This document shows positions 43,678 through 48,319 of a stretch of DNA of 48,319 bases, one piece after another (positions within the stretch are counted from its first letter, which is position 1; each line of letters starts with the position of its first letter). This DNA is from Parvularculaceae bacterium (lineage in GTDB: Bacteria > Pseudomonadota > Alphaproteobacteria > Caulobacterales > Parvularculaceae): NCBI GenBank assembly GCA_020446945.1, contig JAGRDS010000026.1, forward strand, positions 1 to 48,319. The letters are read 5' to 3'. The position numbers were made by a program, and so were the translations under genes. The notes under the pieces are model-generated. The model ran no database searches and was not told where the DNA came from. It worked only from the letters and a program-made list of their open reading frames with translations.

Positions 43678-44310
43678 TTGGCGAGAACCGCGACACGAAA
43701 ATCCGCCCCGGCGGCGCCCCGCGCCTGGCAGCGCATGCTGTCCGGGCGCCGGCTCGACCTTCTCGATCCGTCGCCGGTCGACATCGAGATCGAGGATATT
43801 GCGCACGGCCTCGCCCGCGTCGCGCGCTGGAACGGCCAGACCACGGGGCCGCTGCCCTATTCGGTCGCACAGCATTCCCTGCTGGTCGAGGAATTCTGCC
43901 AGGCGCTCCGTCCGGACTGGCCGGCGAAATGGCGCCTCGCCGCGCTTCTCCATGACGCGCCGGAATTCGTCATCGGCGACATGATCAGCCCGTTCAAATC
44001 GGCGCTCGGCGACCGCTATAAAACGATCGAAAAGCGACTTCAGCGCGCCATTCATCTGCGCTTTGGATTGCCGGCCGACCTTCCCCCCGCCATTGAAAAG
44101 GCGATCAAGCGCGCCGACCGGGCGAGCGCCTTTTTCGAGGCGACGCAGATCGCCGGGTTCAGCGCAATTGAGGCGAACCAGCTTTTCGGCGCGCCGCGCG
44201 GAATTCCCGAAACACGGATTCGCACAGCGCCAAGCGCGGCGGTCCAGACGATTTACCTTGAGCGCTTCGGCGAACTGATCGCCGCCGAGGATGCCGCAAC
44301 GCAGCGATAA
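43678..44310 (+). CDS. HD-domain hydrolase (YfbR-like)
   Basis: The protein of about 210 residues is recognisable from RAWQRMLSGRRLDLLDPSPV and IEDIAHGLARVARWNGQT. The HD metal site is HSLLVEEF, then ALLHDAPEFVIGD with the paired His-Asp, and a later Asp (IKRADRAS). YfbR-like proteins are 5'-nucleotidases acting on deoxynucleoside monophosphates. The start is a TTG with GGAAACAGG upstream; ATG 43735 would remove conserved residues. It is followed by the phosphatase and nadQ on the same strand. Confidence 0.82.
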   Translation: MARTATRKSAPAAPRAWQRMLSGRRLDLLDPSPVDIEIEDIAHGLARVARWNGQTTGPLPYSVAQHSLLVEEFCQALRPDWPAKWRLAALLHDAPEFVIGDMISPFKSALGDRYKTIEKRLQRAIHLRFGLPADLPPAIEKAIKRADRASAFFEATQIAGFSAIEANQLFGAPRGIPETRIRTAPSAAVQTIYLERFGELIAAEDAATQR

Positions 44311-44375
44311 ATTTACCGCGACTTCAAGCCGCTGTGATTTAAGTATCCTTTTAACCGCGCCCGGTTGGGGCCTAT

Positions 44376-44891
44376 ATGAACGCCATGTTGATCGTCTCCT
44401 CCCTTGTCGGCGCGGCGGACGCCTATCGGAAATACGAGGCCGCCCGCGTGATCTCCCTTCTTTCCGAGGAAGAAGAAGCGCCGGATTTCGACGGTCTCGA
44501 TTCAAATCGGCATCTCCTTCTTTACGTCGACCGCGAAAGCTGCGCGCAGACGATCAACAAGGCGGCGCGCGCGCGCGCGCGCGATATCATCGATTTCGTG
44601 AGCCGCTGGGACGGCGGCGGCGATATCCTTATCCATTGCAATCGCGGCGTCGCCCGCTCGACCGCGGCGGCGTACATCATCATGTGCATGCGCGAGCCGG
44701 AGACGGCGGAGGAAAGCCTTGCGCAGCGGCTGCGCAAAGCCGCCCCGCACGCCGATCCCTGTCCGTTGCTGGTGACCTACGCCGATGAGATCCTGGACCG
44801 CGACGGCCGGATGGCGGACGCGATCGACGATCTTTGCGCGCCATGCCCGACCATATCGGCGCCGGTTGCGATCGTTTCTCTCGCGACCTGA
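44376..44891 (+). CDS. Dual-specificity-like protein phosphatase
   Basis: The 171-residue protein has the phosphatase P-loop ILIHCNRGVARSTAAA, a CX5R motif with Cys and Arg in place, preceded by a strand/helix region (RHLLLYVDRESCAQTIN) where the general acid should be. It is like small tyrosine or dual-specificity phosphatases found in alphaproteobacteria. The substrate is unknown. It lies 65 bases after the HD gene and 31 before nadQ. Confidence 0.82.
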   Translation: MNAMLIVSSLVGAADAYRKYEAARVISLLSEEEEAPDFDGLDSNRHLLLYVDRESCAQTINKAARARARDIIDFVSRWDGGGDILIHCNRGVARSTAAAYIIMCMREPETAEESLAQRLRKAAPHADPCPLLVTYADEILDRDGRMADAIDDLCAPCPTISAPVAIVSLAT

Positions 44892-44922
44892 CGTTCCGCG
44901 CAATACAGGCTATAGACGCCGC

Positions 44923-45936
44923 GTGGCGAAAAAACCCGATCATCCCGCAATTGCAATCTTGCTGAACGCAGTTCTCGCCGTCATCGATGAGCGCGAGCCG
45001 AAATCGCTCTGCGTCCGGCGCGCCGACGGTCTCGGCCTTCCCTATGGTCCGTTCGATCCCGCGCGTCACCGGACTTTCGAGCTTGGCCTTAGAAGCTGGG
45101 TCGCCGAACAAACGCGCGTCTCGCTCGGCTATGTCGAACAGCTTTACACTTTCGGCGACAAGGGACGCGAGGCGCCGGCGGCGGTCCTTGCCGGCGGCGA
45201 CGGCGATGCGCGCGTCGTTTCCGTCGGCTATCTCGCGCTTGCGCCGGAACCTGCGAAAGTCGCCGTCAGGGACGCGCAATGGCGCAGCTGGTACGAATTC
45301 TTCCCGTGGGAGGACTGGCGGCGCGGCGAACCCGCCATCCTCAGGGACGTCATCATGCCGGGCCTTGGCGCGTGGACGGCGCGCGCGGAAACTGAAAAAC
45401 GCATCGGCGCGCGCCAAGAGCGCGTCGCCGTCGCGTTCGGCCTTGGCGAAAGCGGCTGGGAGGAAGAGCGCGCGCTTGAGCGTTATGAACTGATGTATGA
45501 AGCCGGCCTGGTAGAGGAGGCCTGGCGCGACCGCGCCGCGGCGGGGCTTCCCGAATCGAAAACCCCGCGCGCGAGCGCGAGCGTTACGGGCCTTGCGATG
45601 ATGTCGGATCACCGCCGCATTCTTGCAACTGCGATCGCGCGCCTGCGCGGCAAGCTGAAATACCGGCCTGTCATTTTCGAAATCATGCCGCAGACCTTCA
45701 CGCTTTTGACGCTTCAAAAAACCGTGGAGGCGATTGTCGGTTTCGAGTTTCACAAACAGAACTTTCGCCGTTCGGTCGAAAACGGCGGTCTCGTCGTCAA
45801 GACAGAAGCGAGGGAACAGTCGCAAAGCGGCCGGCCCGCCGCGCTGTTTCGCGCCTCGCCCGCAGTCCGCAGCGACCGCGCCGCCGCGGGTCTCGCCATT
45901 CCGCGTCTTAAATCGGGTCCGGGCGCGCCGCGCTGA
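44923..45936 (+). CDS. nadQ: NadQ-type transcriptional repressor of NAD synthesis
   Basis: The 337-residue protein has an N-terminal region distantly like Nudix hydrolases (RTFELGLRSWVAEQTRVSLGYVEQLYTFGDKGRE, VVSVGYLAL) but without the Nudix catalytic box. A C-terminal winged-helix domain follows (LTLQKTVEAIVGFEFHKQNFRRSVEN). This is the alphaproteobacterial NadQ (COG4111) arrangement, known from comparative genomics as the regulator of nadABC. A GTG start at 44923 is used. nadA and nadB follow about 1 kb downstream with a palindrome on the nadA promoter. Confidence 0.8.
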   Translation: MAKKPDHPAIAILLNAVLAVIDEREPKSLCVRRADGLGLPYGPFDPARHRTFELGLRSWVAEQTRVSLGYVEQLYTFGDKGREAPAAVLAGGDGDARVVSVGYLALAPEPAKVAVRDAQWRSWYEFFPWEDWRRGEPAILRDVIMPGLGAWTARAETEKRIGARQERVAVAFGLGESGWEEERALERYELMYEAGLVEEAWRDRAAAGLPESKTPRASASVTGLAMMSDHRRILATAIARLRGKLKYRPVIFEIMPQTFTLLTLQKTVEAIVGFEFHKQNFRRSVENGGLVVKTEAREQSQSGRPAALFRASPAVRSDRAAAGLAIPRLKSGPGAPR

Positions 45937-45983
45937 ATGCGCGCGCGCCGCGCCGGCTTCGAACGGCGAACCCTTGATCGTTT

Positions 45984-46433
45984 TCATTCAAGGCTCGCCC
46001 GGTAAGCGCCGAGAACCGGCGCCCAGCCGCTATCATATTCATCGCGCCGCGCGGCGCCGGATTTCGTTTCAAGCCAGCCGCGATGAACGAGTTTCAGGAC
46101 CGCGCCGCCGTCGGCGCCGCTGTCGAAAGTCACCTCCACCTCGCTCGCCTCGGCGCGCTTTTCGAGAACCCAGGAGAAAACAAGGCGGTGCGGCGCGTCG
46201 CAGACTTTTACGCGGCCCCATTCGCGCTCGCGCCCCGTCACGTCGATCTCGTAAATGCGCCCGCCCGCCCTCGCTTCAAAAACGACGCTTTCGGCATGCG
46301 CGCGCGAAAGGGAATGCGTGGCGAGCGGCCACCAGATCGAAATGTTCTGCGTGAAATGCGCAAATGCGCGCGCCGGGTCCGCTTTCAGAAAAAGCGTTTT
46401 TTCGACCGGCGCGATTTCTCCAATCCCCTTCAT
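45984..46433 (-). CDS. SRPBCC/AHSA1-family protein (module 2)
   Basis: The 149-residue protein starts MKGIGEIAPVEKTLFLKADPARAFAHFTQNISIWWPLATH, followed by GGRIYEIDVTGREREWGRV, LVFSWVLEK and EVEVTFDSGADGGAVLKLVHRGWL, the START-like AHSA1 order. It is second in the unit; its start overlaps the ArsR stop by four bases. The ligand is unknown. It differs clearly from the module 1 protein. Confidence 0.9.
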   Translation of the reverse strand: MKGIGEIAPVEKTLFLKADPARAFAHFTQNISIWWPLATHSLSRAHAESVVFEARAGGRIYEIDVTGREREWGRVKVCDAPHRLVFSWVLEKRAEASEVEVTFDSGADGGAVLKLVHRGWLETKSGAARRDEYDSGWAPVLGAYRASLE

Positions 46434-46735
46434 GCGTCACCCGCTTCAAGCGAGCGCTTGTAAGCGTCGAGGGCGACATCCCAGAAACGGTCGAAATAAT
46501 CGCGCAGCTCCGCAACGCCTTTCGGATCGATGCTGTAAATGCGCGCCCGGCCCCGCCGCTCCTCCATCACGAGGCGCGCATCCTTCAGCGCTTTGAGATG
46601 TTGCGACACGGCCGGGCGCGATACCGGCAAGCCCGCCGCGAGCGCGCCGACGGCGCTGGGGCCGGCCGCAAGGCGCTCGAATATCGCGCGGCGCGTCGGC
46701 GAGCCCAGGGCCTCGATTTTTGTTCCGTAAGTCAT
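46430..46735 (-). CDS. ArsR-family transcriptional regulator (module 2)
   Basis: The 101-residue winged-helix protein has IEALGSPTRRAIFERLAAG, the recognition region VSRPAVSQHLKALKDARLV and the wing EERRGRARIYSID. There is no metal motif. It is the first gene here, whereas in module 1 the AHSA1 gene comes first. Its ATG lies inside a perfect 16-base palindrome, and a good promoter places the transcript start on or next to that ATG, so the mRNA is probably leaderless. Confidence 0.92.
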   Translation of the reverse strand: MTYGTKIEALGSPTRRAIFERLAAGPSAVGALAAGLPVSRPAVSQHLKALKDARLVMEERRGRARIYSIDPKGVAELRDYFDRFWDVALDAYKRSLEAGDA

Positions 46736-46742
46736 GACTTAC
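46727..46742. promoter_or_regulatory. Proximal operator of the ArsR-AHSA1 module 2
   Basis: GTAAGT-CATG-ACTTAC is a perfect 16-base palindrome containing the ArsR start codon and predicted transcription start. It has the same 6-4-6 layout as the module 1 operators but different half-sites. Confidence 0.65.
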
Positions 46743-46770
46743 CTATAAGGCGGAAAATTACGTAAGTCAA
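46742..46770 (-). promoter_or_regulatory. Promoter of the ArsR-AHSA1 module 2
   Basis: On the minus strand TTGACT (46770-46765) and TATAGG (46747-46742) are 17 bases apart, a near-consensus promoter. A start six or seven bases after the -10 box falls at 46735, the A of the ArsR ATG. Confidence 0.7.
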
Positions 46771-46777
46771 TACTTAC
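46762..46777. promoter_or_regulatory. Distal operator of module 2
   Basis: GTAAGT-CAAT-ACTTAC repeats the proximal half-sites 35 bases away, also followed by CTATA. It overlaps the -35 box. A dimer at each site would close off the whole promoter. Confidence 0.65.
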
Positions 46778-46877
46778 CTATAGCGGTTCCCCATGACGAT
46801 TAGTCGCGCAATCCGGCGGATAAGGGAAAATCGGTTGACCGCCGCCCGCGCCGGGTTCAGTTTCCGCGCCAACGCCC

Positions 46878-46907
46878 TTGCGGGCGAATTTTTTCGCCCC
46901 ATATATG
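46878..46907 (+). promoter_or_regulatory. Probable nadA promoter
   Basis: TTGCGG (46878-46883) and TATATG (46902-46907) are 18 bases apart (17 if ATATAT at 46901 is taken). The -10 box is inside the left arm of the palindrome at 46900-46926. Two mutually exclusive short hairpins (46873-46886 and 46882-46899) lie across the spacer on the same strand. Confidence 0.5.
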
Positions 46908-46926
46908 CTCCACCTGAGCATATATG
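46900..46926. promoter_or_regulatory. Candidate NadQ operator upstream of nadA
   Basis: CATATATGCTC and GAGCATATATG are perfect 11-base arms around a five-base centre. The palindrome covers the -10 box and the expected start of the nadA transcript. nadQ lies about 1 kb upstream. Assignment to NadQ rests on position and context. Confidence 0.65.
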
Positions 46927-46947
46927 CTGGATACGGGAGACGCGAAA

Positions 46948-48063
46948 ATGACCGTACTCGAACTCGATCGCGCGCGCCGCGCAAAGGCCGCCGCCCCGCC
47001 CTTCACCGACGACGTCGCGGCGAAGACGGATCATCTTTATTCAAGGGTCGAAAAACTGATCGCGCCGGCCGAATGGCGCCTGCACGCGCCCTATATCGCC
47101 GCGATCAACGATCTCAAGAAAGAAAAGAACGCCGTCATCCTCGCGCATAATTACATGACGCCGGAGATTTATTTCGGCGTCGGCGACTTTTCAGGCGACA
47201 GCCTGCAACTCGCCAGGATGGCGGCTGAAACGGACGCCGGCGTCATCGTGCAGGCGGGCGTGCATTTCATGGCGGAGACGTCGAAAATCCTCTGCCCCGA
47301 CAAGACGGTCCTGATCCCCGACATGGAGGCGGGCTGCTCCCTCGCTGCATCGATCACCGGCGCGGATGTGCGGCTGATGAAGCAGAAATATCCGGGCGCG
47401 CCGGTCGTCACCTATGTAAACACGTCGGCCGACGTAAAGGCCGAAACCGATATCTGCTGCACCTCGTCGAACGCGGTCGAGATCGTCGAATGGGCGGCGA
47501 GGGAATGGAAGTCCGACACGGTCATCCTGATCCCCGATCAATATCTCGCCCGTAATGTCGCGGCGATGACGAATGTCAAAATCGTCACCTGGGCGGGTTC
47601 ATGCGAAGTCCATGAACGGTTCACGGCGGACGACATCAGGGAATTGCGCGAGGGAACGCCCGGCGTCATCGTTCTCGCCCACCCCGAATGCCCGCCCGAC
47701 GTTCTCGCCGAAGCCGATTTCGCGGGATCGACCAGCGGCATGTCGAACTTCGTCAAGCAGCATCAGCCGGACAATGTCGTTCTTATCACGGAATGTTCGA
47801 TGTCGGACAATGTCGCGATCGAAAACCCGAAAGTGAATTTCGTCCGGCCGTGCAATCTCTGCCCCTATATGAAGAAAATCACGCTGCCGAAAATCCTGCA
47901 TTCATTGGAAACGATGACGCATGAAATCCTGATCGATCCGGCCATTTCGGAACGCGCGCGCGCTTCGATCGAGCGCATGATCGCGCTGCCCTTAACGCGT
48001 CAGTCGATGTACACGCATGAAAGGGCGCCGGAAGTCGTCGCGGTCGAGGCGCGGGCGATGTGA
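46948..48063 (+). CDS. nadA: Quinolinate synthase
   Basis: The 371-residue enzyme condenses iminoaspartate and DHAP to quinolinate with a [4Fe-4S] cluster. Candidate cluster cysteines are Cys116 (ILCPDK), Cys219 ([10 protein letters not shown]) and Cys305 in [18 protein letters not shown] and [11 protein letters not shown] are N-terminal signatures. ATG 46948 is chosen because GGGAGA lies 8-9 bases upstream; an in-frame ATG at 46924 falls inside the operator and lacks a ribosome site. Confidence 0.96.
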   Translation: MTVLELDRARRAKAAAPPFTDDVAAKTDHLYSRVEKLIAPAEWRLHAPYIAAINDLKKEKNAVILAHNYMTPEIYFGVGDFSGDSLQLARMAAETDAGVIVQAGVHFMAETSKILCPDKTVLIPDMEAGCSLAASITGADVRLMKQKYPGAPVVTYVNTSADVKAETDICCTSSNAVEIVEWAAREWKSDTVILIPDQYLARNVAAMTNVKIVTWAGSCEVHERFTADDIRELREGTPGVIVLAHPECPPDVLAEADFAGSTSGMSNFVKQHQPDNVVLITECSMSDNVAIENPKVNFVRPCNLCPYMKKITLPKILHSLETMTHEILIDPAISERARASIERMIALPLTRQSMYTHERAPEVVAVEARAM

Positions 48064-48178
48064 TGGGCTGCGATCTTCCCATCATGGCGCGGGCCGGGAA
48101 CGCACGCCCGACAGAAACCGGATCGGCGTCCGGATCGAAATCTCAATTCCGGTCTTTGCCGGAATAAGCGGGGATTGA

Positions 48179-48319
48179 TTGACCTCACCCATCATCATTG
48201 TCGGCGCTGGCGTTGCGGGACTGATAACGGCGCTGAAGCTCAGCCCCCGCCCCGTCACCATCCTCACCGCGCGCCCGCTCGGGCTCGACGCCTCAAGCGT
48301 CTGGCCGCAGGTCGGCATG
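48179..48319 (+). CDS. nadB: L-aspartate oxidase NadB, N-terminal part only
   Basis: The first 47 codons run off the window edge. A TTG start gives [20 protein letters not shown], the FAD-binding GxGxxG strand-helix, then [20 protein letters not shown]. Position after nadA supports NadB, which oxidises aspartate to iminoaspartate for NadA. The expected SxWAQGGI motif is replaced by SSVWPQVGM, so either the protein is divergent or the family is another FAD oxidase. The gap to nadA is 115 bases. Confidence 0.75.
   Translation, partial: MTSPIIIVGAGVAGLITALKLSPRPVTILTARPLGLDASSVWPQVGM

Noticed and set aside
43459..44505. Extension of the small minus-strand membrane gene to a 480-codon frame
   Set aside because: The upstream part is opposite the HD hydrolase; a good ribosome site and ATG at 43458 define the real start.

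Overview
The window is about 48 kb of GC-rich chromosomal DNA from an alphaproteobacterium, probably of the Caulobacterales/Hyphomonadales/Parvularculales type. The evidence is the high GC with little noncoding space, several alphaproteobacterial families (IalB-like protein, DUF4169, an L21 with a long C-terminal extension, a NadQ-type repressor beside nadA), frequent GTG/TTG starts, many ATGA stop/start overlaps, and a 6S RNA upstream of 5-formyl-THF cyclo-ligase. Most of the window is core genome; one small integrated island and several regulatory regions are the accessory or unusual parts.

Layout. 1-13.8 kb: lepA (3' end cut by the window edge), mscL and an IalB-like protein on the minus strand; acnA, a secreted protein, a membrane glycosyltransferase and dapF on the plus strand; then a divergent PEP carboxylase and glpK on the minus strand. 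13.8-19.6 kb: tRNA-Ser(CGA) whose last 14 bases are repeated at 19557-19570. Between the copies lies a 5.6 kb island with a tyrosine integrase, an AlpA-like factor, a tightly overlapping operon around a putative HUH (Rep-like) protein, an orphan 163-aa gene and an AT-rich lipoprotein gene. 19.6-25 kb: an AHSA1/ArsR module, a GNAT enzyme, rlmJ, a long structured leader followed by rplU-rpmA, and a Glu-Pro-rich membrane protein. 25-31.6 kb: purD, an alpha/beta hydrolase, a half-size GDT1 protein, a phosphotransferase and rfbB; opposite them lies a diacylglycerol kinase coupled to a Tam41-like protein. 31.8-40.7 kb: metallophosphoesterase, MobA-like nucleotidyltransferase, tadA, a pseudouridine synthase, DUF4169, rsmD, fhs, 6S RNA, 5-FCL, a YmdB-like protein, an SDR and a YebC protein. 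40.8-48.3 kb: a DUF5916 outer-membrane protein, a small membrane protein, an HD hydrolase, a dual-specificity-like phosphatase, the nadQ repressor, a second ArsR/AHSA1 module, nadA, and the start of nadB.

How genes work together. nadQ, a palindrome on the probable nadA promoter, nadA and nadB form a local NAD-biosynthesis regulon. fhs, 6S RNA and 5-FCL form a one-carbon block with the global RNA-polymerase regulator between them. The DAG kinase and Tam41-like pair would convert diacylglycerol to phosphatidate and then CDP-diacylglycerol. Each of the two unlinked ArsR/AHSA1 modules carries two 6-4-6 palindromes placed over the -35 box and the transcription start, with different half-sites. The most promising items for novelty are the Tam41-like/DAG-kinase pair, the rplU leader, the HUH operon of the island, and the PEP carboxylase with altered active-site motifs.
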